Shown here: positions 13,098 to 29,000 of the stretch, in pieces
How the letters are laid out: every line of letters starts with the position of its first letter
How positions within the stretch are numbered: position 1 is the stretch's first letter
Translations under genes and position numbers: made by a program
Notes under the pieces: model-generated
Seen by the model: the letters and a program-made list of their open reading frames with translations, nothing else
What the model was told of the DNA's origin: nothing
Databases searched by the model: none
NCBI RefSeq assembly: GCF_050947335.1
Contig: NW_027473327.1
Coordinates: forward strand, 1,426,001 to 1,490,000
Origin: Megachile rotundata
Lineage: Eukaryota > Arthropoda > Insecta > Hymenoptera > Megachilidae
Direction of reading: 5' to 3'
DNA: 64,000 nt

Positions 13098-16000
13098 GTG
13101 ATTGTATGATTCCGATATTATGATTGTGATTGTATGATTGTATTTGTATGATTGTGGTTGTATGATTGTGATTGTATGATTGTATTTGGGAGATTGTGAT
13201 TGTATGATTGCGATTGTATGATTGTGATTGCGTGATTGTGATTGTATGATTGCGATTGTATGATTGTGATTGTATGGTTGTGATTGTATGATTGTGATGG
13301 TATGATTGTGATTGTATGATTGCGATAGTATGATTGGGATTGTATGATTGTGATTGTATGATTGTGACTGTATGATTGTGATTGTATGATTGTGATTGCG
13401 TGATTGTGATTGTATGATTGCGATTGTATGATTGTGATTGTATGATTGTGATTGTCTGATTGTGGTTGTATGATTGTGATTGTATGACTGTGATTGTATG
13501 ATTGTCATTGTATGATTATGATTGTATGATTGTGATTGCATGATTGTGAATGTATGATTGTGATTGTATGATTGCATTTGGGAGATTGTATTTTGGAGAT
13601 TGTAATTGTATGATTGTGATTGTATGATTGCGATTGTATGATTGTGATTGTATGATTGTGATATTATGATTGTGATAGTATGACTGTGATTGTATGACTG
13701 TGATTGTATGATTGTGATTGTATGATTGTGATTGTCTGATTGTGGTTGTATGATTGTGATTGTATGACTGTGATTGTATGATTGTCATTGTATGATTATG
13801 ATTGTATGATTGTGATTGCATGATTGTGATTGTATGATCGTGATTGTATGATTGTGATAGTATGATTGTGATTGTATGATTGTGATTGTATGATTGTGAT
13901 TGTATGACGGTGATTGTATGATTGTGATTGTATGACTGTGATTGTATGATTGTGATTGTGCGATTGTGATTGTACGATTGTGATTGTACGATTGTGATTG
14001 TACGATTGTGATTGTATGATTATAGTTGTATGATTGTGATAGTATGATTGTGATTGTAAGATTGTGATTGTATGACTGTGATTGTATGATTGTGATTGTA
14101 TGATTGTGTTTGTATGATTAGGATTGTATGATTGCGATAGTATGATTGTGATTGTATGATTGTGATTGTATGATTGTGATTGTATGATTGCATTTGGGAG
14201 ATTGTATTTTGGAGATTGTAATTGTATGATTGCGATTGTATGATTGCGATTGTATGATTGTGATTGTATGATTGTGATATTAGGATTGTGATAGTATGAC
14301 TGTGATTGTATGACTGTGATTGTATGATTGTGATTGTATGATTGTGATTGTCTGATTGTGGTTGTATGATTGTGATTGTATGACTGTGATTGTATGATTG
14401 TCATTGTATGATTATGATTGTATGATTGTGATTGCATGATTGTGATTGTATGATTGAGACTGCATGATTTTGTGTGTATGTTTGTGATTGTATGATTGTG
14501 ATTGTATGATTGTGATTGTATGATTGTGATTGTATGATTGCGATATTATGACTGTGATTGTATGATTGTGGTTGTATGATTGTGGTTGTATGATTGTGAT
14601 TGTATGATTGTATTTGGGAGAATGTGATTGTATGATTGCGATTGTATGATTGTGATTGCGTGATTGTGATTGTATGATTGCGATTGTATGATTGTGATTG
14701 TATGGTTGTGATTGTATGATTGTGATGGTATGATTGTGATTGTATGATTGTGATTGTATGATTGTGATTGTATGATTATGATGGAATGATTGTGATTGCA
14801 TGATTGTGATTGTATGATTGTGATTGTATGACTGTGATTGTATGATTGTGATTGTATGATTGTGATTGTATGATTAGGAATGTGTGATTGCGATAGTATG
14901 ATTGTGATTGTATGATTGTGATTGTATGATTGTGATTGTATGATTGTGATTGTATGATTGTGATTGTATGATTGTGATTGTATGATTGTGATTGTATGAT
15001 TGTATTTGGGAGATTGTATTTTGGAGATTGTAATTGTATGATTGCGATTGTATGATTGCGATTGTATGATTGCGATTGTATGATTGTGATTGTATGATTG
15101 TGATTGTATGATTGTGATTGTATGATTGTGATTGTATGATTGTGATTGTATGATTGTAATTGTATGATTATAATTGTATGATTGTGATTGTATGATTGTG
15201 ATTGTATGACTGTGATTGTATGATTGTGATTGTGCGACTGTGATTGTACGATTGTGATTGTACGATTGTGATTGTATGATTGTGATTGTATGATTGTGAT
15301 TGTATGATTGCATTTGGGAGATTGTATTTTGGAGATTGTAATTGAATGATAGCGATTGTATGATTGAGATTGTATGATTGTGATTGTATGATTGTGATTG
15401 TATGATTGTGATTGTATGATTGTGATTGTATGATTGTGATTGTATGATCGTGATTGTATGATTGTGATAGTATGATTGTGATTGTATGATTGTGATTGTA
15501 TGATTGTGATTGTATGACTGTGATTGTATGATTGTGATTGTGCGATTGTGATTGTACGATTGTGATTGTACGATTGTGATTGTAAGATTGTGATTGTATG
15601 ATTATAGTTGTATGATTGTGATAGTATGATTGTGATTGTAAGATTGTGATTGTATGACTGTGATTGTATGATTGTGATTGTATGATTGTGTTTGTATGAT
15701 TAGGATTGTATGATTGCGATAGTATGATTGTGATTGTATGATTGTGATTGTATGATTGTGATTGTATGATTGTGATTGTATGATTGCATTTGGGAGATTG
15801 TATTTTGGAGATTGTAATTGTATGATTGCGATTGTATGATTGCGATTGTATGATTGTGATTGTATGATTGTGATATTATGATTGTGATAGTATGACTGTG
15901 ATTGTATGACTGTGATTGTATGATTGTGATTGTATGATTGTGATTGTCTGATTGTGGTTGTATGATTGTGATTGTATGACTGTGATTGTATGATTGTCAT

Positions 16001-17843
16001 TGTATGATTATGATTGTATGATTGTGATTGCATGATTGTGATTGTATGATTGAGATTGCATGATTTTGTATGTATGTTTGTGATTGTATGATTGTGATTG
16101 TATGATTGTGATTGTATGATTGTGATTGTATGATTGCGATATTATGATTGTGATTGTATGATTGTGATTGTATGATTGTGGTTGTATGATTGTGATTGTA
16201 TGATTGTATTTGGGAGATTGTGATTGTATGATTGCGATTGTATGATTGTGATTGCGTGATTGTGATTGTATGATTGCGATTGTATGATTGTGATTGTATG
16301 GTTGTGATTGTATGATTGTGATGGTATGATTGTGATTGTATGATTGTGATTGTATGATTGTGATTGTATGATTATGATGGAATGATTGTGATTGCATGAT
16401 TGTGATTGTATGATTGTGATTGCATGATTTTGAATGTATGATTGTGATTGTATGATTGTGATTGTATGATTGTGATTGTATGATTGTGATTGTATGATTG
16501 TGATTGTATGATTGTGATTGTATGATTGTGATTGTATGATTGTGATTGTATGATAGCGATTGTATGATTGTGATTGTATGATTATGATTGTATGATTGTG
16601 ATTGTATGATTATGATTGTATGGTTGTGATTGAATGATTGTGATTGGATGATTGCGATTGTACGATTGCGATAGTATGATTGTGATTGTATGATTGTGAT
16701 TTTATGATTGTCATTGTCTGATTATGATTGTATGATTGTGATTGTATGATCGTGATTGTATGATTGTGATTGTATGATTGTGATTGTATGATTGTGATTG
16801 TATGATTGTGATTGTATGACTGTGATTGTATGATTGTGATTGTGCGATTGTGATTGTATGATTGTATTTGGGAGATTGTATTTGGGAGATTGTAATTGTA
16901 TGATTGCGATTGTATGATTGAGATTGTATGATTGTGATTGTATGATTGTGATTGTATGATTGTGATAGCATGATTGTGATTGTGTGATTGTGATTGTATG
17001 ACTGTGATTGTATGATTGTGATTGTATGATTGTGATAGTATGATTGTGATTGTATGATTGTGATTGTATGATTGTGATAGTATGATTGTGATTGTATGAT
17101 TGTGATTGCGTGATTGTGATTGTATGATTGCGATTGTATGATTGTGATTGTATGATTGTGATTGTATGATTGTGATATTATGATTGTGATAGTATGACTG
17201 TGATTGTATGACTGTGATTGTATGATTGTGATTGTATGATTTTGATTGTCTGATTGTGGTTGTATGATTGTGATTGTATGATTGTGATTGTATGATTGTC
17301 ATTGTATGATTATGATTGTATGATTGTGATTGCATGATTGTGATTGTATGATTGAGATTGCATGATTTTGTATGTATGATTGTGATTGTATGATTGTGAT
17401 TGTATGATTGTGATAATATGATTGCGAATGTATGATTGTGATTGTATGATTATGATTGTATGATTGTGATAGTATGATTGTGATTGTAAGATTGTGATTG
17501 CATGACTGTGATTGTATGATTGTGATTGTATGATTGTGATTGTATGATTAGGATTGTATGATTGTGATAGTATGATTGTGATTGTATGATTGTGATTGTA
17601 TGATTGTGATTGTATGATTGTATTTGGGAGATTGTATTTTGGAGATTGTAATTGTATGATTGCGATTTTATGATTGTGATTGTATGATTGTGATTGTATG
17701 ATTGTGATCGTATGATTGTGATCGTATGATAGTGATTGTATGATTGTGATTGTATGGTTGTGATTGTATGATTGTGATTGTATGATTGTAATTGTATGAT
17801 TATGATTGTATGATTGTGATTGTATGATTGTGATGGTTTGATT
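13098..17843. repeat. 4,746-bp higher-order repeat, copy 2 (339 units)
   Basis: Direct tandem copy of 8,338-13,097. Private differences include TATTAGGATTG for TATTATGATTG near 14,280 and TTTTGTGTG for TTTTGTATG near 14,470. Part of it (from 12,881) also matches the distant tract 43,387-49,887. Confidence 0.9.
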
Positions 17844-18177
17844 GTGATTGTATGATTCCGATATTATGATTGTGATTGTATGATTGTGATTGTATGATTG
17901 TGGTTGTATGATTGTGATTGTATGATTGTATTTGGGAGATTGTGATTGTATGATTGCGATTGTATGATTGTGATTGCGTGATTGTGATTGTATGATTGCG
18001 ATTGTATGATTGTGATTGTATGGTTGTGATTGTATGATTGTGATGGTATGATTGTGATTGTATGATTGCGATAGTATGATTGTGATTGTATGATTGTGAT
18101 TGTATGATTGTGACTGTATGATTGTGATTGTATGATTGTGATTGCGTGATTGTGATTGTATGATTGCGATTGTATGA
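17844..18177. repeat. Partial third copy of the 4.75-kb higher-order repeat
   Basis: Begins with the same TTCCGATAT unit and short cassette (17934) as the two full copies, then departs from them at about 18,177, where TATGACTG replaces TATGATTG and the cassette order changes. This is the right edge of the first A-type zone. Confidence 0.8.
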
Positions 18178-20118
18178 CTGTGATTGTATGATTGTGATTG
18201 TATGATTGTGATTGTATGACTGTGATTGTATGATTGTGATTGTATGATTGTAATTGTATGATTATGATTGTGTGATTGTGATTGTATGATTATGATTGTA
18301 TGATTGTGATAGTATGATTGTGATTGTAAGATTGTGATTGCATGGCTGTGATTGTATGATTGTGATTGTATGATTGTGATTGTATGATTAGGATTGTATG
18401 ATTGTGATAGTATGATTGTGATTGTATGATTGTGATTGTATGATTGTGATTGTATGATTGTATTTGGGAGATTGTATTTTGGAGATTGTAATTGTATGAT
18501 TGCGATTGTATGATTGTGATTGTATGATTGTGATTGTATGATTGTGATCGTATGATTGTGATCGTATGATTGTGATTGTATGATTGTGATTGTATGGTTG
18601 TGATTGTATAATTGTGATTGTTTGATTGTAATTGTATGATTATGATTGTATGATTGTGATTGTATGATTGTGATGGTTTGATTGTGATTGTATGATTCCG
18701 ATATTATGATTGTGATTGTATGATTGTAATTGTATGATTATGATTGTATGATTGTGATTGTATGATTGTGATGGTTTGATTGTGATTGTATGATTGCGAT
18801 ATTATGATTGTGATTGTATGATTGTGATTGTATGATAGCGATTGTATGATTGTGATTGTATGATTATGATTGTATGATTGTGATTGTATGATTATGATTG
18901 TATGGTTGTGATTGAATGATTGTGATTGGATGATTGCGATTGTATGATTGTGATAGTACGATTGTGATTGTATGATTGTGATTGTATGATTGTGATAGTA
19001 TGATTGTGATTGTATGATTGTGATTGTATGATTGTATTTGGGAGATTGTATTTTGGAGATTGTAATTGTATGATTGCGATTGTATGATTGTGATAGTATG
19101 ATTGTGATTGTATGATTGTAATTGTATGATTGTGATTGTATGATTGTAATTGTATGATTATGATTGTATGATTGTGATTGTATGATTGTGATGGTTTGAT
19201 TGTGATTGTATGATTGCGATATTATGATTGTGATTGTATGATTGCGATTGTATGATTGTGATTGCGTGATTGTGATTGTATGATTGCGATTGTATGATTG
19301 TGATTGTATGATTGTGATTGTATGATTGTGATATTATGATTGTGATTGTATGACTGTGATTGTATGATTGTGATTGTGCGATTGTGATTGTACGATTGTG
19401 ATTGTACGATTGTGATTGTATGATTATGATTGTATGATTATGATTGTATGATTGTGATTGCATGATTGTGATTGTATGATTGTGATAGTATGATTGTGAT
19501 TGTATGACTGTGATTGTACGACTGTGATTGTATGATTGTGATTGTACGACTGTGATTGTATGATTATGATTGTATGATTGTGATTGCATGATTGTGATTG
19601 TATGATTGAGATTGCATGATTTTGTATGTATGACTGTGATTGTATGATTGTGATTGTATGATTGTGATTGTATGATTGTGATAGTATGATTGTGATTGTA
19701 TGATTGTGATTGTATGACTGTGATTGTATGATTGTGACTGTATGATTGTGATTGTATGATTGTGATTGTATGATTATGATGGAATGATTGTGATTGCATG
19801 ATTGTGATTGTATGATTGTGATTGTATGATTGTGATTGTATGATTGTGATTGTATGATTGTGACTGTATGATTGTGATTGTATGATTGTGATTGTGTGAT
19901 TGCGATTGTATGATTGCGATTGTATGATTGTGATTGTATGATGGTGATTGTATGATTGTGATTGTATGACTGTGATTGTATGATTGTGATTGTATGATTG
20001 TGATTGTATGATTAGGATTGTGTGATTGTGATAGTATGATTGTGATTGTATGATTGTGATTGTATGATTGTGATTGTATGATTGTGATTGTATGATTGTG
20101 ATTGTATGATTGTGATTG
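18178..20118. repeat. B-type satellite, transition tract
   Basis: Pure 14-bp units with long cassettes at 18466 and 19040 only. The part up to 19,339 continues the match to 43,387-49,887. From 19,340 it resembles 21.5-22.6 kb and 50.4-51.1 kb, with TGCGATTG / TACGATTG clusters and the TATGATTGAGATTG / CATGATTTTGTATG pair. No gene or non-repeat sequence. Confidence 0.85.
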
Positions 20119-22582
20119 TATGATTGTATTTGGGAGATTGTATTTTGGAGATTGTAATTGTATGATTGTGATGGTATGATTTTGATTGTATGATTGCGAT
20201 AGTATGATTGTGATTGTATGATTGTGATTGTATGATTGTGACTGTATGATTGTGATTGTATGATTGTGATTGCGTGATTGTGATTGTATGATTGTGATTG
20301 CGTGATTGTGATTGTATGATTGCGATTGTATGATTGTGATTGTATGATTGTGATTGTATGATTGTGATTGTGTGATTGTGATTGTCTGATTGTGGTTGTA
20401 TGATTGTGATTGTATGATTGTGATTGTATGATTGTGATTGTATGACTGTGATTGTATGATTGTGATAGTATGACTGTGATTGTATGACTGTGATTGTATG
20501 ATTGTGATTGTGTGATTGTGATTGTCTGATTGTGGTTGTATGATTGTGATTGTATGATTGTGATTGTATGATTGTGATTGTATGACTGTGATTGTATGAT
20601 TGTGATTGTGTGATTGCGATTGTATGATTGCGATTGTATGATTGCGATTGTATGATTGTGATTGTATGATTGTGATTGTATGACTGTGATTGTATGATTG
20701 TGATTGTATGATTGTGATTGTATGATTAGGATTGTATGATTGTGATAGTATGATTGTGATTGTATGATTGTAATTGTATGATTGTGATTGTATGATTGTA
20801 ATTGTATGATTATGATTGTATGATTGTGATTGTATGATTGTGATGGTTTGATTGTGATTGTATGATTGCGATATTATGATTGTGATTGTATGATTGCGAT
20901 TGTATGATTGTGATTGCGTGATTGTGATTGTATGATTGCGATTGTATGATTGTGATTGTATGATTGTGATTGTATGATTGTGATATTATGATTGTGATAT
21001 TATGATTGTGATAGTATGACTTTGATTGTATGACTGTGATTGTATGATTGTGATTGTATGATTGTGATTATCTGATTGTGGTTGTATGATTGTGATTGTA
21101 TGATTGTGATTGTGCGATTGTCATTGTATGATTATGATTGTATGATTGTGATTGCATGATTGCGATTGCATGATTGTGATAATATGATTGCGAATGTATG
21201 ATTGTGATTGTATGTCTGTGATTGTATGATTGTGATTGTATGATTGTGCTAGTATGATTGTGATTGTAAGATTGTGATTGTATGTCTGTGATTGTATGAT
21301 TGTGATTGTATGATTGTGATTGTATGATTGTGATTGTATGATTGCATTTGGGAGATTGTATTTTGGAGATTGTAATTGTATGATTGCGATTGTGTGATTG
21401 TGATTGTATGATTGTGATTGTATGATTGTGATTGTATGATTGTGATTGTATGATCGTGATTGTATGATTGTGATATTATGATTGTGATTGTATGATTGTG
21501 ATTGTATGATTGTGATTGTATGATTGTGATTGTATGACTGTGATTGTATGATTGTGATTGTGCGATTGTGATTGTACGATTGTGATTGTACGATTGTGAT
21601 TGTATGATTATGATTGTATGATTATGATTGTATGATTGTGATTGCATGATTGTGATTGTATGATTGAGATTGCATGATTTTGTATGTATGACTGTGATTG
21701 TATGATTGTGATTGTATGATTGTGATAGTATGATTGTCATTGTATGATTGTGATTGTATGACTGTGATTGTATGATTGTGACTGTATGATTGTGATTGTA
21801 TGATTGTGATTGTATGATTATGATGGAATGATTGTGATTGCATGATTGTGATTGTATGATTGTGATTGTATGACTGTGATTGTATGATTGTGATTGTGCG
21901 ATTGTGATTGTACGATTGTGATTGTACGATTGTGATTGTATGATTATGATTGTATGATTATGATTGTATGATTGTGATTGCATGATTGTGATTGTATGAT
22001 TGTGATAGTATGATTGTGATTGTATGACTGTGATTGTACGACTGTGATTGTATGATTGTGATTGTATGATTGTCATTGTATGATTATGATTGTATGATTG
22101 TGATTGCATGATTGTGATTGTATGATTGAGATTGCATGATTTTGTATGTATGACTGTGATTGTATGATTGTGATTGTATGATTGTGATAGTATGATTGTG
22201 ATTGTACGATTGTGATTGTATGACTGTGATTGTATGATTGTGACTGTATGATTGTGATTGTATGATTGTGATAGTATGATTGTGATTGTATGATTGTGAT
22301 TGTATGACTGTGATTGTATGATTGTGATTGTGCGATTGTGATTGTACGATTGTGATTGTACGATTGTGATTGTATGATTGTGATTGTATGATTATGATGG
22401 AATGATTGTGATTGCATGATTGTGATTGTATGATTGTGATTGTATGATTGTGATTGTATGATTGTGATTGTATGATTGTGACTGTATGATTGTGATTGTA
22501 TGATTGTGATTGTGTGATTGCGATTGTATGATTGCGATTGTATGATTGTGATTGTATGATGGTGATTGTATGATTGTGATTG
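20119..22582. repeat. B-type block, copy 1 of a 10-kb-spaced pair
   Basis: Matches 30,115-32,648 with the offset rising from 9,996 to 10,052 to 10,066 bp, that is, by four units and then one unit. Shared markers are TATGATTGTGATGG / TATGATTTTGATTG just after the cassette at 20132, TATGTCTGTGATTG, TATGATTGTGCTAG, and TATGATTGTGATTA / TCTGATTGTGGTTG. Confidence 0.86.
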
Positions 22583-23044
22583 TATGACTGTGATTGTATG
22601 ATTGTGATTGTATGATTGTGATTGTATGATTAGGATTGTGTGATTGTGATAGTGTGATTGTGATTGTATGATTGTGATTGTATGATTGTGATTGTATGAT
22701 TGTGATTGTATGATTGTGATTGTATGATTGTATTTGGGAGATTGTATTTTGGAGATTGTAATTGTATGATTGCGATTGTATGATTATGATTGTATGATTG
22801 TGATAGTATGATTGTGATTGTAAGATTGTGATTGCATGACTGTGATTGTATGATTGTGATTGTATGATTGTGATTGTATGATTAGGATTGTATGATTGTG
22901 ATAGTATGATTGTGATTGTATGATTGTGATTGTATGATTGTGACTGTATGATTGTGATTGTATGAGTGTGATTGCGTGATTGTGATTGTATGATTGTGAT
23001 TGCGTGATTGTGATTGTATGATTGCGATTGTATGATTGTGATTG
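22583..23044. repeat. Satellite junction, B-type to A-type
   Basis: Only satellite units, with one long cassette (22736). It contains the unique unit TATGAGTGTGATTG near 22,964. It joins the 20-22.6 kb B-type block to the 23-30 kb A-type block. Confidence 0.8.
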
Positions 23045-26000
23045 TATGATTGTGATTGCATGATTGTGATTGTATGATTGTGATAGTATGATTGTGATTG
23101 TATGACTGTGATTGTACGACTGTGATTGTATGATTGTGATTGTATGATTGTCATTGTATGATTATGATTGTATGATTGTGATTGCGTGATTGTGATAGTA
23201 TGATTGTGATTGTATGATTGTGATTGTATGATTGTGATTGTATGATTGTGATTGTACGATTGTGATTGTATGATTATAGTTGTATGATTGTGATAGTATG
23301 ATTGTGATTGTAAGATTGTGATTGTATGACTGTGATTGTATGATTGTGATTGTATGATTGTGTTTGTATGATTAGGATTGTATGATTGCGATAGTATGAT
23401 TGTGATTGTATGATTGTGATTGTATGATTGTGATTGTATGATTGTGATTGTATGATTGCATTTGGGAGATTGTATTTTGGAGATTGTAATTGTATGATTG
23501 CGATTGTATGATTGCGATTGTATGATTGTGATTGTATGATTGTGATATTATGATTGTGATAGTATGACTGTGATTGTATGACTGTGATTGTATGATTGTG
23601 ATTGTATGATTGTGATTGTCTGATTGTGGTTGTATGATTGTGATTGTATGACTGTGATTGTATGATTGTCATTGTATGATTATGATTGTATGATTGTGAT
23701 TGCATGATTGTGATTGTATGATTGAGATTGTATGATTGTGATAGTATGATTGTGATTGTATGATTGTGGTTGTAAGATTGTGGTTGAATGATTGTGATTG
23801 TATGATTGTATTTGGGAGATTGTGATTGTATGATTGCGATTGTATGATTGTGATTGCGTGATTGTGATTGTATGATTGCGATTGTATGATTGTGATTGTA
23901 TGATTGTGATTGTATGATTGTGATTGTATGATTGCGATATTATGATTGTGATTGTATGATTGTGGTTGTATGATTGTGGTTGTATGATTGTGATTGTATG
24001 ATTGTATTTGGGAGATTGTGATTGTATGATTGCGATTGTATGATTGTGATTGCGTGATTGTGATTGTATGATTGCGATTGTATGATTGTGATTGTATGGT
24101 TGTGATTGTATGATTGTGATGGTATGATTGTGATTGTATGATTGTGATTGTATGATTGTGATTGTATGATTATGATGGAATGATTGTGATTGCATGATTG
24201 TGATTGTATGATTGTGATTGTATGACTGTGATTGTATGATTGTGATTGTATGATAGTGATTGTATGATTAGGAATGTGTGATTGTGATAGTATGATTGTG
24301 ATTGTATGATTGTGATTGTATGATTGTGATTGTATGATTGTGATTGTATGATTGTGATTGTATGATTGTGATTGTATGATTGTATTTGGGAGATTGTATT
24401 TTGGAGATTGTAATTGTATGATTGCGATTGTATGATTGCGATTGTATGATTGCGATTGTATGATTGCGATTGTATGATTGTGATTGTATGATTGTGATTG
24501 TATGATTGTGATTGTATGATTGTGATTGTATGATTGTAATTGTATGATTATAATTGTATGATTGTGATTGTATGATTGTGATTGTATGACTGTGATTGTA
24601 TGATTGTGATTGTGCGACTGTGATTGTACGATTGTGATTGTACGATTGTGATTGTATGATTGTGATTGTATGATTGTGATTGTATGATTGCATTTGGGAG
24701 ATTGTATTTTGGAGATTGTAATTGAATGATAGCGATTGTATGATTGAGATTGTATGATTGTGATTGTATGATTGTGATTGTATGATTGTGATTGTATGAT
24801 TGTGATTGTATGATTGTGATTGTATGATCGTGATTGTATGATTGTGGTAGTATGATTGTGATTGTATGATTGTGATTGTATGATTGTGATTGTATGACTG
24901 TGATTGTATGATTGTGATTGTGCGATTGTGATTGTACGATTGTGATTGTACGATTGTGATTGTAAGATTGTGATTGTATGATTATAGTTGTATGATTGTG
25001 ATAGTATGATTGTGATTGTAAGATTGTGATTGTATGACTGTGATTGTATGATTGTGATTGTATGATTGTGTTTGTATGATTAGGATTGTATGATTGCGAT
25101 AGTATGATTGTGATTGTATGATTGTGATTGTATGATTGTGATTGTATGATTGTGATTGTATGATTGCATTTGGGAGATTGTATTTTGGAGATTGTAATTG
25201 TATGATTGCGATTGTATGATTGCGATTGTATGATTGTGATTGTATGATTGTGATATTATGATTGTGATAGTATGACTGTGATTGTATGACTGTGATTGTA
25301 TGATTGTGATTGTATGATTGTGATTGTCTGATTGTGGTTGTATGATTGTGATTGTATGACTGTGATTGTATGATTGTCAATGTATGATTATGATTGTATG
25401 ATTGTGATTGCATGATTGTGATTGTATGATTGAGATTGCATGATTTTGTATGTATGTTTGTGATTGTATGATTGTGATTGTATGATTGTGATTGTATGAT
25501 TGTGATTGTATGATTGCGATATTATGATTGTGATTGTATGATTGTGATTGTATGATTGTGGTTGTATGATTGTGATTGTATGATTGTATTTGGGAGATTG
25601 TGATTGTATGATTGCGATTGTATGATTGTGATTGCGTGATTGTGATTGTATGATTGCGATTGTATGATTGTGATTGTATGGTTGTGATTGTATGATTGTG
25701 ATGGTATGATTGTGATTGTATGATTGTGATTGTATGATTGTGATTGTATGATTATGATGGAATGATTGTGATTGTATGGTTGTGATTGAATGATTGTGTT
25801 TGGATGATTGCGATTGTACGATTGCGATAGTATGATTGTGATTGTATGATTGTGATTTTATGATTGTCATTGTCTGATTATGATTGTATGATTGTGATTG
25901 TATGATCGTGATTGTATGATTGTGATAGTATGATTGTGATTGTATGATTGTGATTGTATGATTGTGATTGTATGACTGTGATTGTATGATTGTGATTGTG

Positions 26001-29000
26001 CGATTGCGATTGTATGATTGTATTTGGGAGATTGTATTTGGGAGATTGTAATTGTATGATTGCGATTGTATGATTGAGATTGTATGATTGTGATTGTATG
26101 ATTGTGATTGTATGATTGTGATAGCATGATTGTGATTGTGTGATTGTGATTGTATGACTGTGATTGTATGATTAGGATTGTATGATTGTGATAGTATGAT
26201 TGTGATTGTATGATTGTGATTGTATGATTGTGATAGTATGATTGTGATTGTATGATTGTGATTGCGTGATTGTGATTGTATGATTGCGATTGTATGATTG
26301 TGATTGTATGATTGTGATTGTATGATTGTGATATTATGATTGTGATAGTATGACTGTGATTGTATGACTGTGATTGTATGATTGTGATTGTATGATTGTG
26401 ATTGTCTGATTGTGGTTGTATGATTGTGATTGTATGATTGTGATTGTATGATTGTGATTGTATGATTGTATTTGGGAGATTGTATTTTGGAGATTGTAAT
26501 TGTATGATTGCGATTTTATGATTGTGATTGTATGATTGTGATTGTATGATTGTGATCGTATGATTGTGATCGTATGATAGTGATTGTATGATTGTGATTG
26601 TATGGTTGTGATTGTATGATTGTGATTGTATGATTGTAATTGTATGATTATGATTGTATGATTGTGATTGTATGATTGTGATGGTTTGATTGTGATTGTA
26701 TGATTCCGATATTATGATTGTGATTGTATGATTGTGATTGTATGATTGTGGTTGTATGATTGTGATTGTATGATTGTATTTGGGAGATTGTGATTGTATG
26801 ATTGCGATTGTATGATTGTGATTGCGTGATTGTGATTGTATGATTGCGATTGTATGATTGTGATTGTATGGTTGTGATTGTATGATTGTGATGGTATGAT
26901 TGTGATTGTATGATTGCGATAGTATGATTGGGATTGTATGATTGTGATTGTATGATTGTGACTGTATGATTGTGATTGTATGATTGTGATTGCGTGATTG
27001 TGATTGTATGATTGCGATTGTATGATTGTGATTGTATGATTGTGATTGTCTGATTGTGGTTGTATGATTGTGATTGTATGACTGTGATTGTATGATTGTC
27101 ATTGTATGATTATGATTGTATGATTGTGATTGCATGATTGTGAATGTATGATTGTGATTGTATGATTGCATTTGGGAGATTGTATTTTGGAGATTGTAAT
27201 TGTATGATTGTGATTGTATGATTGCGATTGTATGATTGTGATTGTATGATTGTGATATTATGATTGTGATAGTATGACTGTGATTGTATGACTGTGATTG
27301 TATGATTGTGATTGTATGATTGTGATTGTCTGATTGTGGTTGTATGATTGTGATTGTATGACTGTGATTGTATGATTGTCATTGTATGATTATGATTGTA
27401 TGATTGTGATTGCATGATTGTGATTGTATGATCGTGATTGTATGATTGTGATAGTATGATTGTGATTGTATGATTGTGATTGTATGATTGTGATTGTATG
27501 ACGGTGATTGTATGATTGTGATTGTATGACTGTGATTGTATGATTGTGATTGTGCGATTGTGATTGTACGATTGTGATTGTACGATTGTGATTGTACGAT
27601 TGTGATTGTATGATTATAGTTGTATGATTGTGATAGTATGATTGTGATTGTAAGATTGTGATTGTATGACTGTGATTGTATGATTGTGATTGTATGATTG
27701 TGTTTGTATGATTAGGATTGTATGATTGCGATAGTATGATTGTGATTGTATGATTGTGATTGTATGATTGTGATTGTATGATTGCATTTGGGAGATTGTA
27801 TTTTGGAGATTGTAATTGTATGATTGCGATTGTATGATTGCGATTGTATGATTGTGATTGTATGATTGTGATATTATGATTGTGATAGTATGACTGTGAT
27901 TGTATGACTGTGATTGTATGATTGTGATTGTATGATTGTGATTGTCTGATTGTGGTTGTATGATTGTGATTGTATGACTGTGATTGTATGATTGTCATTG
28001 TATGATTATGATTGTATGATTGTGATTGCATGATTGTGATTGTATGATTGAGACTGCATGATTTTGTATGTATGTTTGTGATTGTATGATTGTGATTGTA
28101 TGATTGTGATTGTATGATTGTGATTGTATGATTGCGATATTATGACTGTGATTGTATGATTGTGGTTGTATGATTGTGGTTGTATGATTGTGATTGTATG
28201 ATTGTATTTGGGAGATTGTGATTGTATGATTGCGATTGTATGATTGTGATTGCGTGATTGTGATTGTATGATTGCGATTGTATGATTGTGATTGTATGGT
28301 TGTGATTGTATGATTGTGATGGTATGATTGTGATTGTATGATTGTGATTGTATGATTGTGATTGTATGATTATGATGGAATGATTGTGATTGCATGATTG
28401 TGATTGTATGATTGTGATTGTATGACTGTGATTGTATGATTGTGATTGTATGATTGTGATTGTATGATTAGGAATGTGTGATTGCGATAGTATGATTGTG
28501 ATTGTATGATTGTGATTGTATGATTGTGATTGTATGATTGTGATTGTATGATTGTGATTGTATGATTGTGATTGTATGATTGTATTAGGGAGATTGTATT
28601 TTGGAGATTGTAATTGTATGATTGCGATTGTATGATTGCGATTGTATGATTGCGATTGTATGATTGTGATTGTATGATTGTGATTGTATGATTGTGATTG
28701 TATGATTGTGATTGTATGATTGTGATTGTATGATTGTAATTGTATGATTATAATTGTATGATTGTGATTGTATGATTGTGATTGTATGACTGTGATTGTA
28801 TGATTGTGATTGTGCGACTGTGATTGTACGATTGTGATTGTACGATTGTGATTGTATGATTGTGATTGTATGATTGTGATTGTATGATTGCATTTGGGAG
28901 ATTGTATTTTGGAGATTGTAATTGAATGATAGCGATTGTATGATTGAGATTGTATGATTGTGATTGTATGATTGTGATTGTATGATTGTGATTGTATGAT

